Shown here piece after piece: positions 6,425-13,904 of a stretch of 16,802 nt of DNA. The stretch comes from Chloroflexota bacterium. GTDB taxonomy: Bacteria; Chloroflexota; Dehalococcoidia; JACQUE01. The stretch lies in assembly GCA_016210425.1 (NCBI GenBank), contig JACQUE010000085.1, forward strand, positions 1 through 16,802, given 5' to 3'. The notes beneath the pieces are model-generated. The model searched no databases, was not told the DNA's origin, and was given only the letters and a program-made list of their open reading frames with translations. How positions within the stretch are numbered: the first letter of the stretch is position 1; every line of letters starts with the position of its first letter. The translations under genes and the position numbers were made by a program.

Positions 6425-7537
6425 ATGGGACTCAGGATTAACACCAACCTTGAGGCGTTGAACGCCCAGCGCTACCTTCAGGTGAGCGGTGGGTCCTTCG
6501 CCAAGTCAGTCGAGAGGCTGTCGTCAGGACTGCGCATCAACCGCGCCGGCGACGACGCCGCCGGACTGAGCATCAGTGAGAAGTTGCGGGCGCAGGTGAA
6601 CGGCTTCGGCCAGGCGATCCGCAACTCCCAGGACGGCATCAGCCTCATCCAGACGGCAGAGGGTGCCCTCAACGAGACGCACTCGATCCTGCAGAGGATG
6701 AGGGAGTTGCTGGTCCAGTACAGCAACGATGCCACCCTGACCAGCGCGGACAGGACGGCCATATCGAACGAGATCACGGCCCTCCAGAGCGAGGTCGACC
6801 GGATCGCCAACAAGACGACCTTTAACGGCACCGTCCTGCTGGCCGGCACCTATGGTGTATCCGACGCCGGCACCGGTACTCTTACCGTCGCCGACACCGG
6901 CTTTGTGTCCGTTGACTTGTCAGGCGCGGCCGCCAGCACCACCTACACGCTGGCGTCCACAGCCGTGAGTGGCGAGCTGGAGATGGACGACGGCAACGGC
7001 AACGTGCAGAGGCTGACCGGCATCACCGCACCCGCCGCCGGAGCTACCAAGGTGCTCAACTTCGATAAGCTGGGAGTCAAGATCACCATCAACAGCTCCT
7101 ACGCCGTCGACGGCGGCGACTTCAACACCCAGACGATCATCACCTCGGCCAATGCCGCCAAGAGCCTTCAGGTGGGCCCCAACCAGAACGAGACTATCTC
7201 GCTCTCCATGGACAGCGCCCTGGCCGCTGACCTGGGCGTTGACGCGGGCAGCCTGACGCTGGGCGCCGCCGGCATCACGCAGGTGGAGACGGCCATCGCC
7301 ACCGTTTCCTCTCAGCGTGGCTCGCTGGGTGCCCTGCAGAACCGGCTGGAGCACACCATCGCCAACCAGAGCGTGTCCAAGGAGAACCTGCAGGCGTCTG
7401 AGAGCCGTATCCGCGACGTGGACATGGCCTCTGAAATGGTGAACTTCACGCGGGCGCAGATCCTGCAGAACGCCGGTATGGCCATCCTGGCCCAGGCTAA
7501 CTCAGCCCCGCAGTCGGTCCTCACCCTCCTCAGGTAA
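6425..7537 (+). CDS. fliC: Flagellin, major filament protein
   Basis: 370 residues. The N-terminal D0/D1 region (1 to about 141) is classical: MGLRINTNLEALNAQRYL, RLSSGLRINRAGDDAAGLSI, the LQRMRELLVQYSND helix and the FNGTVLLAG turn. The C-terminal D1/D0 (about 280-370) has LGALQNRLEHTIANQSVSKE, RIRDVDMASEMVNFTRAQIL and ends in SVLTLLR. The variable outer domain (about 142-262) contains a module with YTLASTAVSGEL, LNFDKLGVKI and IITSANAA, also found in FlgK here. The ribosome site AAAGGAGG ends 14 bases before the ATG, an unusually long spacing. No in-frame upstream start codon exists near it and the conserved N-terminus fixes the ATG. Transcribed from the sigma-28 promoter at 6235-6261. Only one flagellin gene is visible in the window. 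Confidence 0.97.
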   Translation: MGLRINTNLEALNAQRYLQVSGGSFAKSVERLSSGLRINRAGDDAAGLSISEKLRAQVNGFGQAIRNSQDGISLIQTAEGALNETHSILQRMRELLVQYSNDATLTSADRTAISNEITALQSEVDRIANKTTFNGTVLLAGTYGVSDAGTGTLTVADTGFVSVDLSGAAASTTYTLASTAVSGELEMDDGNGNVQRLTGITAPAAGATKVLNFDKLGVKITINSSYAVDGGDFNTQTIITSANAAKSLQVGPNQNETISLSMDSALAADLGVDAGSLTLGAAGITQVETAIATVSSQRGSLGALQNRLEHTIANQSVSKENLQASESRIRDVDMASEMVNFTRAQILQNAGMAILAQANSAPQSVLTLLR

Positions 7538-7562
7538 TAGAGGGCTAGCGGAATAGTGCAAG

Positions 7563-7605
7563 AACGGGCCGGCAGACGCCGGCCCGTTCCATTCCCGTAC
7601 TTTTT
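7563..7605 (+). terminator. Hairpin terminator after flagellin
   Basis: AACGGGCCGGC (7563-7573) and GCCGGCCCGTT (7578-7588) form a perfect 11-pair stem with loop AGAC. The run of five T comes only 12 bases later (7601-7605), so termination may be imperfect. The stem could equally protect the 3' end of the abundant flagellin messenger. Confidence 0.75.
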
Positions 7606-7610
7606 CCCCC

Positions 7611-7637
7611 TTGAGAATCAGACCCCCTTGCCGATGA
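7611..7637 (+). promoter_or_regulatory. Possible weak sigma-28 promoter before the fliD group
   Basis: GCCGATGA (7630-7637) matches the sigma-28 -10 box at 7 of 8 positions. With the usual 11-base spacing the -35 box would be TTGAGAAT (7611-7618), only 4 of 8. It sits after the flagellin hairpin and 27 bases before the next start codon. Confidence 0.4.
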
Positions 7638-7664
7638 TCAGAATAGCAAATCAGGATAGCGAAG

Positions 7665-7937
7665 ATGGACTCATCGGCAGTAGCTAAGGTAGGCGCTTCG
7701 GGCCAGAGAGGGAGCGGCGGCTCCCCCTCAGCAAAGCGGCAGGGCCAGTTTCCACAGGAGCCGGAGAACGAGTCGCAGCCTCCCTCCACCATTGGAGCAG
7801 CCGCCTGCCTGTCCCTCGGCGATTCCGAAGACCGCGAAGACGATCTGACGGCAAGTGTGAAGGCATACATGAATCTTGGCCGGACGAGGTGCCTCCGGAA
7901 AAAGCTGTTGGAAGCCCCCGGGTTGTTCGACTGGTAG
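7665..7937 (+). CDS. Small unrecognised protein between flagellin and fliD
   Basis: 90 residues, not recognised. The first two thirds are polar, rich in Ser, Gly, Pro and Gln, and probably disordered. The last third (DDLTASVKAYMNLGRTRCLR, then KKLLEAPGLFDW) looks like an amphipathic helix with a hydrophobic end. In many bacteria flaG occupies this position, but the FlaG hallmark (a VIRQIP-like segment) is absent, so that name is not given. Support for it being real: a complete frame from ATG with a weak ribosome site (AGGAT, 7653-7657), a promoter-like sequence upstream and position at the head of the fliD group, 27 bases before fliD. It could be a filament-related secreted protein or a regulator; nothing in the sequence decides this. 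Confidence 0.5.
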   Translation: MDSSAVAKVGASGQRGSGGSPSAKRQGQFPQEPENESQPPSTIGAAACLSLGDSEDREDDLTASVKAYMNLGRTRCLRKKLLEAPGLFDW

Positions 7938-7964
7938 TAGCTAGTAGATAGGGGAGTGTAGGGT

Positions 7965-10595
7965 ATGGCGGGAACGTTTGGCGTAAGTGGCCTGATCAGC
8001 GGCCTTTCCACCTCTCAGATTATCGATGCCCTTATGGCGATGGAGCGGGCGCCGCTGACCAACCTGCAGAACAAGAAGACGCAGATACAGACGCGCAGCA
8101 CCGCCCTTGACCAGGTACAAAGCAAGCTGTCGACCCTTCGGTCGGCCATCTATCAACTTACCTTGCAGAGTTCCGTCAACGCTAAGCAGGCCGTCACCAA
8201 CACGCCCTCAACTTCGCCGACAGTCTTGACAGCCACGGCGACCTCCGAGGCAGCCAACGGCAGCTTTCAGGTCACCGTGAACCAGTTGGCTACGGCGACC
8301 GCCGTGCGCAGCGGCTCCGCCATCGGCGAGGCTATCAACGCCACGGCAGCTCTGGACAGCGCCGGCTTTGCAGTCACGCCTACCGACGGCTATTTCACCA
8401 TCAACACAGCCGGCTCCAAGGCAACGACCGGTGTGGCGGGCCTGGCGGGCAGCACCAGCCTGCTGACCGGCAGCGGTTCCCACACCGTAACCATAGGCTC
8501 CCAGGCGTTCACCTTCACGGGTAGTGTCGATACCGTCCAGGATGTCCTGGACAGCATCAACAGCTACACTTCGACCACGGGCGTGCGGGCCACGTTCGCT
8601 GTGAGCGGAGGTCTCGGCAAGTTCACCTTCTCGACGGTGGCGACCGGCTCGACGGCGAGCGTGACGGTATCGAGCAGCAGTGGCGACTTCGCGGGAGCGG
8701 ATGGCACGGGCACGGGAGCCAGCGCCCAGATAACCGTTGACGCCAGCGTAGACACGCTCAACAGCGTCGTGACCAGCATTAACACTAACCCCAGCCTCTC
8801 GGGGATTGTGACCGCCTCCCTCACTAGCAGCAACTACCTGCAGCTCAGCTCCTCCACGGCCCTCGGCCTGGGCTCGGGCGACGACACCAGCAACTTCCTG
8901 GCCGCTGCCAAGCTGCTGGCTGCCGCCGGAACAGCGCCAAGCGTCACTGGAAGCACGGTCACAGCGGGAGCGCTCGCCTCTACAAGCATAAGCATCAACG
9001 GCGTGGTCGTGACGACGCGAGCGACGGCGGCTGGCAACACTGCCGCCCAGAACGCCGTTTCCCTGGCTTACGACATCAACAGCACGGCCGGCATCGGCGT
9101 GACTGCGATGGCCAACGCGGACGGGACTCTAACGTTGGGCGCTAAGACGGGCGGCGTAGGAAGCTACATTGACATAGGCGCCCCTGGGGCCGGCACCGGC
9201 CTCAGCGCCGGTGTAACCACCCAGAGCGCCGAGGTCTACACCAGCACCAGCGGCCTGGGCGTGACCAACATCGGCGTAGCTCTGGCCAGTTCCCGCCTCG
9301 CCACTCCCATCTCCGGCCTCGTCGGCGGAGTCGGAGAGTTCAAGGTAAACGGCGTCAGCATCGACTACTCCAGCACGGATACCATAAGCGGCATCATCAG
9401 CCGCATCAACTCTTCCTCTGCCGGTGTCACCGCCGCCTACGACTCCGTCCAGGACAAGCTCCAGCTAGCAGCTACGGCTACCGGCTCGCAGGCCATAGCC
9501 CTCCAGGATGTGACCGGGAACTTCCTGGCGGCCACGGGTGTCCTTAGCGCCGCTCAGACCCTGGGGCAGAAGGCCCTCTTCTCGGTCAGCACCGTCAACG
9601 GTGGCGCCCAACTCTCAAGTAGCAGCAACACCATCAGCGGTGTCGTGCCGGGCGTGACGCTTGAGGTTAAATCGACCAGTTCCAGCCCCGTAACCGTTAC
9701 CGTTGGCCAGAATACGGCGACGACCATCCAGAAGGTCCGCGACTTCGTCACGGCCTACAACGATGCCATCAACCTAATTCGCGACCAGACGGCCTACAAC
9801 GCCAGCACTAACACCCAGGGAATCCTGGGCTACGACAGCACAATTAAGGGCATCGAGAGCAACCTGAAGTTGATAATGAGCGGCTCGGCCCTGGGAGTGA
9901 CGGGCGCGTACCAGAGCCTAAGCAGCCTCGGCCTGACCACGGGCTCCTTCGGCAGCGCGGTCGGGTCCACCTCGCAACTTGTGCTGGACGAGACGAAGCT
10001 GACCGATGCCCTAACCAAGAACCCGGATGCCGTTAGCCAGGTCTTCACCGCCTTCAGCAACACGGCGACCCTTGCTGGAGGAGGTACCGGCAGCATCGCT
10101 AGCATCAGCGGCGTTCCCACCCTTAACCATCAGGCCGGCAGCTACGTTATAACATCGACGGCCTCGGGTGGCCTCACCGCCGTTTTCACACCCACAGGCG
10201 GGCAGCCCCAGGACGCCGTTACCGGCTCTATCTCCGCTAGCGGAACTAATACAACCCTCATTCCCGGCATCACGATCACGGCCAATGGTGTACTAACCGA
10301 TGGGACGAATACCATCACGGTAACTGTGGAGAAGAAGGGCACGGCCATAGCCATCGATGACTACGTGAAGAACCTGACTTCATCCAGCGGCCTCTTCGCC
10401 AGCAGGGAGACCCAGGCCGAGGACGAGATACGAAGACTGGACGACAGGATCTCGCAGACGCAGCAGCGGCTGGACGACCGGCAGGCATCGCTGGAGGCGC
10501 AGTTCTCGCGGCTGGAGAAGCTGATGTCTCAGCTTCAGTACCAGAGCAACTACGTGGGGGCGCAGATCGCGGCCTGGGCGAAGACCACATCCTGA
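7965..10595 (+). CDS. fliD: Flagellar filament cap protein FliD (HAP2), unusually large
   Basis: 876 residues against about 450-550 for typical FliD. It caps the growing filament and helps flagellin fold into place. The N-terminal FliD domain (1 to about 110) has GLISGLSTSQIIDALMAMER and the NGSFQVTVNQLATA stretch. Between about 170 and 530 there are several beta units like the flagellin hook IN motif, clearest at GEFKVNGVSIDYSSTD with IISRINSSSAGVTA (about 456-495), and weaker ones near 172, 248 and 340. The FliD C-terminal domain (about 536-698) has FVTAYNDAINLIRDQTAYNA and LVLDETKLTDALTKNPDAVS. It is followed by an extra beta-rich insert (about 699-815) and then a final coiled coil (DEIRRLDDRISQTQQRLDDR, 820-876). 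It is followed by its chaperone genes fliS and fliT. Confidence 0.95.
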   Translation: MAGTFGVSGLISGLSTSQIIDALMAMERAPLTNLQNKKTQIQTRSTALDQVQSKLSTLRSAIYQLTLQSSVNAKQAVTNTPSTSPTVLTATATSEAANGSFQVTVNQLATATAVRSGSAIGEAINATAALDSAGFAVTPTDGYFTINTAGSKATTGVAGLAGSTSLLTGSGSHTVTIGSQAFTFTGSVDTVQDVLDSINSYTSTTGVRATFAVSGGLGKFTFSTVATGSTASVTVSSSSGDFAGADGTGTGASAQITVDASVDTLNSVVTSINTNPSLSGIVTASLTSSNYLQLSSSTALGLGSGDDTSNFLAAAKLLAAAGTAPSVTGSTVTAGALASTSISINGVVVTTRATAAGNTAAQNAVSLAYDINSTAGIGVTAMANADGTLTLGAKTGGVGSYIDIGAPGAGTGLSAGVTTQSAEVYTSTSGLGVTNIGVALASSRLATPISGLVGGVGEFKVNGVSIDYSSTDTISGIISRINSSSAGVTAAYDSVQDKLQLAATATGSQAIALQDVTGNFLAATGVLSAAQTLGQKALFSVSTVNGGAQLSSSSNTISGVVPGVTLEVKSTSSSPVTVTVGQNTATTIQKVRDFVTAYNDAINLIRDQTAYNASTNTQGILGYDSTIKGIESNLKLIMSGSALGVTGAYQSLSSLGLTTGSFGSAVGSTSQLVLDETKLTDALTKNPDAVSQVFTAFSNTATLAGGGTGSIASISGVPTLNHQAGSYVITSTASGGLTAVFTPTGGQPQDAVTGSISASGTNTTLIPGITITANGVLTDGTNTITVTVEKKGTAIAIDDYVKNLTSSSGLFASRETQAEDEIRRLDDRISQTQQRLDDRQASLEAQFSRLEKLMSQLQYQSNYVGAQIAAWAKTTS

Positions 10596-10608
10596 GGGAG
10601 AGACTAAG

Positions 10609-10980
10609 ATGCAGAGCACAATGATTCAAACGTATCGGAGAATGCAGGTCCACACGACTACCCCTCCTAGCCTGGTTGTAATGCTTATCCAGGCGGCCCT
10701 CAGGTTTTTAGTCGGGGCCAAAGAGGCGCTGGCCAAGAGCGACTTGGAGAAGACGCACGGTGACCTGGTTCGTGTCCAAGACATAATCGGCGAATTGATG
10801 GGCGCCCTCGACTTGGACAAGGGGGAGATCGCCAGCAACCTCTTCAGTATATACGAGTACATGATGGGTCGCCTGGTCGAGGCCAATGTCAAGAAAGAGG
10901 CCAAGGCTATCGGAGAGGTCGAGAGCCTGCTCGGAGGGCTACTCCCTGCTTGGCAGGAGATAGCGAGGGAAGCGGGCTAG
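10609..10980 (+). CDS. fliS: Flagellin export chaperone FliS
   Basis: 123 residues, all helical, as expected. FliS binds the C-terminus of flagellin in the cytoplasm and stops early polymerisation. Recognisable features are MIQTYRRMQVHTTTPPSLVV at the start, MLIQAALRFLVGAKEAL, the VQDIIGELMGALDLDKGEIA segment, FSIYEYMMGRLVEAN and the closing LLPAWQEIA. A second in-frame ATG at 10621 is possible, but the ribosome site AGGGAG (10595-10600) fits ATG 10609. It starts 13 bases after the fliD stop. Confidence 0.94.
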   Translation: MQSTMIQTYRRMQVHTTTPPSLVVMLIQAALRFLVGAKEALAKSDLEKTHGDLVRVQDIIGELMGALDLDKGEIASNLFSIYEYMMGRLVEANVKKEAKAIGEVESLLGGLLPAWQEIAREAG

Positions 10981-11005
10981 CCTTTGCATCTGAATAACAG
11001 CAGCC

Positions 11006-11020
11006 GACCCCCGGGGGGTC
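11006..11020. repeat. Short G/C palindrome between fliS and fliT
   Basis: GACCC (11006-11010) pairs with GGGTC (11016-11020); the intervening CCGGG would be the loop. It sits 17 bases before the fliT-like start codon and just before its ribosome site. No T run follows, so it is not a standard terminator. Confidence 0.45.
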
Positions 11021-11037
11021 AGCGGAAGGGGGCGACA

Positions 11038-11400
11038 ATGACAAAAACAGAGGTTTTGGGAGGCAGCGTGGTGGAAAGGTACCAGACGATGGTGGTGTTG
11101 GCTGAGGGCCAGCGGGAGGCCCTTCTCCGGGATGACGTCGCGGAGTTCGAGCGGCTTGCTCAGTGTCGACAGGAGCTCCTTGAGATGCCGGTGGAGATCG
11201 GGCAATGGAAAGACAGCAGAGCGCGGATAGGGGCTCTGGTGAACGAGGTCCAGGACATCGACAGAGACAATATTGCCGCTCTGGGGCTGCGCATGGCCCT
11301 GGCGAAGAAGCAGTTGGATGACATAAGATCCGGGCGTTTCACTCTACGCAGATACCGCCCAGGCTTTGATAATCACGGTTTCTTCGACCGGGGGGCCTGA
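11038..11400 (+). CDS. fliT: FliT-like flagellar chaperone
   Basis: 120 residues, helical and highly charged. FliT proteins are small cytoplasmic chaperones of FliD. The pattern is a first long helix (VVERYQTMVVLAEGQREALL), a second with FERLAQCRQELLEMPVEIG, a third around ALVNEVQDIDRDNIAALGLR and a short basic tail. Sequence conservation in this family is low, so position carries much of the weight: it directly follows fliD and fliS. The frame is open from a TTG at 10984, but GGAAGGGGG at 11024-11032 before ATG 11038 decides the start. Its TGA overlaps the first ATG of the sortase frame by one base. The chaperone role is inferred. Confidence 0.78.
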   Translation: MTKTEVLGGSVVERYQTMVVLAEGQREALLRDDVAEFERLAQCRQELLEMPVEIGQWKDSRARIGALVNEVQDIDRDNIAALGLRMALAKKQLDDIRSGRFTLRRYRPGFDNHGFFDRGA

Positions 11401-12080
11401 TGGTTTGGGGGCCGGTGGAGGCCGTGATAGCTGATGGCTATCTAAACGGTAGGCTGGGGCTGGCGATGAAGCTGGTTCCGGCTATCATGCTGTTGCTGGT
11501 GGCTGGCGCCTGCTCGAATAGCGCCATGTTTAAGTCCAGCCGTGCCACCCCGACCGCGACAGCAACGCTAGTGCCGCCGGCGCCCACCTATGCCGCTGCC
11601 GCACAGAGCTTTGCGGAGGCCAAGCCTAAGACCACTCCTGTCGCCGTCCGCTCCCTGCGCCCGCTGCGCCCGACACATATCACTATCCCGCGCATTGGCG
11701 TGGACTCACCGGTTGTGGAGATAGACACGAGGTACGACGACAGTGGGGCGCTCGTCTGGGAGACTGCGGCCTACGCCGTTGGCCACTACTCGCGAACGGC
11801 GAAGCCCGGAGAGCCAGGGAATATGGTGTTGTCCGGACACATCAGCAGCCGGGCCGCAGGAGCCGTCTTCAAGCGGCTGCCGGAGATAGCCGTCGGCGAT
11901 GGGGTAATAGTCTTCACCACCGAGTCATCCTACTTCTATAAAGTGAGATCGGTGTGGGTGGTGGAGCCCGATGAGGTCAAAGTGATGGAGTCGACGGGAG
12001 AGCACGTGGTTACCCTTATCACCTGCGTTCCGGATGGTATCTACACGCAGCGGCTGGTTGTCGTTGCCGTGCCCCAATAA
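11400..12080 (+). CDS. Sortase with lipoprotein-like N-terminus
   Basis: Sortases cut LPXTG-like signals and join surface proteins to the envelope. The frame starts at ATG 11400, overlapping the fliT stop. ATG 11466 (residue 23) is an equally good or better start because a signal peptide begins there: MKLVPAIMLLLVAGAC. The Cys could be a lipidation site, though Gly-Ala before it is not ideal. A Thr/Pro/Ala-rich linker (residues about 48-80) follows, then the sortase fold with ITIPRIGVDSPVVEID, LSGHISS, LPEIAVGDGV and TLITCVPDGIYTQRLVV. Catalytic His147, Cys209 and Arg218 (ORF numbering) are all present. Sub-class is not clear; it is nearer class D/E/F types than class B. Neither start has a strong ribosome site, so coupling to fliT is likely. 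Its candidate substrate is the LPNTG protein at the left edge. Confidence 0.9.
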   Translation: MVWGPVEAVIADGYLNGRLGLAMKLVPAIMLLLVAGACSNSAMFKSSRATPTATATLVPPAPTYAAAAQSFAEAKPKTTPVAVRSLRPLRPTHITIPRIGVDSPVVEIDTRYDDSGALVWETAAYAVGHYSRTAKPGEPGNMVLSGHISSRAAGAVFKRLPEIAVGDGVIVFTTESSYFYKVRSVWVVEPDEVKVMESTGEHVVTLITCVPDGIYTQRLVVVAVPQ

Positions 12081-12083
12081 TCA

Positions 12084-13796
12084 TTAGGCCCCCCGAGTTG
12101 CTGGAGCGTCCACCTGCTCAAGTGCCACATCTCCCTGATGGTAAAGCGCAAGCTGGAAGGCATTGGTACTGTCCTCATATCGCCGAAGCGTAAGCAAAAG
12201 CGAGCCCATCATCTGATAGATGCGCGGGTCGTTGTCCACGTAGCCGATGGCCTCCGCCAATACAGCCAGCGCCGCCTCTATCTCCTCTTCTCCCCTAAGC
12301 AGCATTGCTATCTCCAGCCATATGGCGGCTTTCAGCAGGTCTTTCTGCAGCAACTCGTAGAGGAGGTCGTAAGCTTCTTGCGGCCGCTTCAGGGAGGCAA
12401 GGGCCTTTGCCTTCTGCACCTGCGCTTCCAGTAGTCCATTGTCGAGGAGGATCGCCCGTTCTGCCCATTCCAGCGCCGCCTCTTTATCTTCATCAGCTAC
12501 AACCTTGTTTAAGAGCAAGCAGGCCATAGCCTGGGTCTGCGCCAAGGGCTTATGGAAGTGGACGTCAGGATCCCTGATCCCCCTCCACAGGGGGCTTGCG
12601 CTCTTTTCCAGGTAGGCACGTAGGTGGGCTATGGCATCCTCGGAAATGCCCAGATTGGCGCAGAGTCCGCCTAAAGCGAAGTGAATCTCCGGGGTCTGGG
12701 CGCCGAGGTTAAAGGCTCTCTCAAAGTGCTCCTTGGCCTGTTCCGCTTCTCCTTTGTCTTGAAGAGCCTGGCCTATCTGGAGGTGCAAGGAGCGGCGCGT
12801 TACGCTTAGGCCGATGGCGGCCTCTCCACGCTCATCGACGCGCTTCAGGGCCTCTCGTAGGTGGGAGATGGCCTCGTCCCGCTGTCCGCCATTCAGTTCG
12901 ATGGAGGCGAGTGTCCACCACAGATAGGCCGAGTCAACGGACTTCAGGCCCTGAGTGGCGAGTTGGAGGGCGGCCTCCTGCCGGCCCATTCGGCTCTGGA
13001 GGAGCGCGGCTGAGGCGATGGAATCGGCGAGCAAGGTTGTGGAGGTGGAGCGGGGTGCAGCCAGGCGAACTGCCTCCATATACAGGGAAAGGGCCTTCTC
13101 CGCGTTGCCCAGGGCCTGTTGCAGCCGGCCCATGTCGTAGTAGCTGTAAGGGTCTTCGGGGTCTAACTCAAGGGCTGCCTGAGCCGCCGCCAGATTGCGC
13201 TCGATCTTCCTTCTGGCAAGCACGACCTCCGGAATGTAGCCGAAGTGGTTGATGGCGATGTCGGGGCGGGCGATTGTTCGCAGAGGAACGGCGAGATCCG
13301 ATGTGGTGAGTATTTCGTGGATGGGCCGGACGTAGGTCACCAGCGGATGCCGGTAAAACAGCCTGGGCTGGAGGAGTATCCCATCAATCTCTCGCGACGC
13401 CAGGTCGCGATAGTTCCTGACGGCGATCAGATAGGAAACGGGGGAGTCCGCCGCCTGCGTGACGATCTCGCGTATGAGAGAGAAGCTGGAGGCGTCGATC
13501 TCCTCGTCGGCGTCAAGGTGGAGCACCCATCTGCCATGCGCTTGGGCAAGAGCGTAGTTGCGTGCGGCGGAGAAGTCGTTGTTCCAGGGAAAGTGGTAGA
13601 CGGTGGCGCCCATCCGACGGGCGATCTGGACCGTCCTATCGCTGGACCCGGTGTCAACGACGATGGCCTCGTCAACCAACCCGCGCGCGCTGAGTAAGCA
13701 GCGGGGGAGGTATTCCTCCTCGTCCTTTACGATCATGACCAAGGAGAGGAGTGGCCGGTCTGTTCTCCTCTTTTTCACCTGCGGCTGCTTCTTCAC
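12084..13796 (-). CDS. Family-2 glycosyltransferase with C-terminal TPR repeats (probable flagellin glycosyltransferase)
   Basis: 570 residues from GTG 13796. The N-terminal GT-A domain (about 15-200) has LSLVMIVKDEEEYLPRCL, VVDTGSSDRT (first nucleotide-sugar Asp, residue 48), NDFSAARNYAL and the DXD-type metal motif LHLDADEE (Asp95, Asp97). From about residue 205 to the end are repeated helix pairs of TPR type, for example AQAALELDPEDPYSYYDMGR, DEAISHLREALKR and EQAKEHFERAFNLG. This GT2-plus-TPR layout is known from flagellin glycosyltransferases, and the gene follows flgE, so flagellin is the likely acceptor; that is inference. An ATG at 13889 opens the same frame but lacks a ribosome site and would translate a run of hairpins; AAGGAG (13808-13803) is six bases before the GTG. 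Three bases separate its stop from that of the sortase. Confidence 0.88.
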   Translation of the reverse strand: MKKQPQVKKRRTDRPLLSLVMIVKDEEEYLPRCLLSARGLVDEAIVVDTGSSDRTVQIARRMGATVYHFPWNNDFSAARNYALAQAHGRWVLHLDADEEIDASSFSLIREIVTQAADSPVSYLIAVRNYRDLASREIDGILLQPRLFYRHPLVTYVRPIHEILTTSDLAVPLRTIARPDIAINHFGYIPEVVLARRKIERNLAAAQAALELDPEDPYSYYDMGRLQQALGNAEKALSLYMEAVRLAAPRSTSTTLLADSIASAALLQSRMGRQEAALQLATQGLKSVDSAYLWWTLASIELNGGQRDEAISHLREALKRVDERGEAAIGLSVTRRSLHLQIGQALQDKGEAEQAKEHFERAFNLGAQTPEIHFALGGLCANLGISEDAIAHLRAYLEKSASPLWRGIRDPDVHFHKPLAQTQAMACLLLNKVVADEDKEAALEWAERAILLDNGLLEAQVQKAKALASLKRPQEAYDLLYELLQKDLLKAAIWLEIAMLLRGEEEIEAALAVLAEAIGYVDNDPRIYQMMGSLLLTLRRYEDSTNAFQLALYHQGDVALEQVDAPATRGA

Positions 13797-13802
13797 GTGC
13801 TT

Positions 13803-13837
13803 CTCCTTTCGGCGCCTCCGCCGAAGGCTACCCTTCG
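13803..13837 (-). promoter_or_regulatory. Two mutually exclusive hairpins before the glycosyltransferase ribosome site
   Basis: Read on the minus strand, CGAAGG (13837-13832) pairs with CCTTCG (13827-13822). Alternatively TTCGGCG (13825-13819 is used as its 5' arm, overlapping CCTTCG) pairs with CGCCGAA (13814-13808). With one bulged A, the second hairpin can extend through CC/GG into the AAGGAG ribosome site. The first would leave the site free, the second would cover it. Predicted by eye; no ligand or trigger is known. Confidence 0.5.
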
Positions 13838-13848
13838 TAGTAGGAACC

Positions 13849-13875
13849 GGAGGCCGCGGCCATGCCGCGGCCTCC
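13849..13875 (-). terminator. Strong hairpin after flgE
   Basis: GGAGGCCGCGGC and GCCGCGGCCTCC are perfect 12-base arms (13849-13860 and 13864-13875) around a three-base loop. It begins 30 bases after the flgE stop. There is no following T run on the minus strand, so it may only weaken read-through or protect the 3' end of the hook messenger. Confidence 0.55.
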
Positions 13876-13904
13876 CCGCCTGGACTCATGCTACGCGCTG
13901 TAGG

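Noticed and set aside
7665..7937. Naming the small protein FlaG
   Set aside because: Position fits, but the conserved FlaG core sequence is not present.
7502..8011. 169-residue minus-strand reading frame
   Set aside because: It runs across the flagellin 3' end, the terminator hairpin and the fliD start; no ribosome site or recognisable motif.
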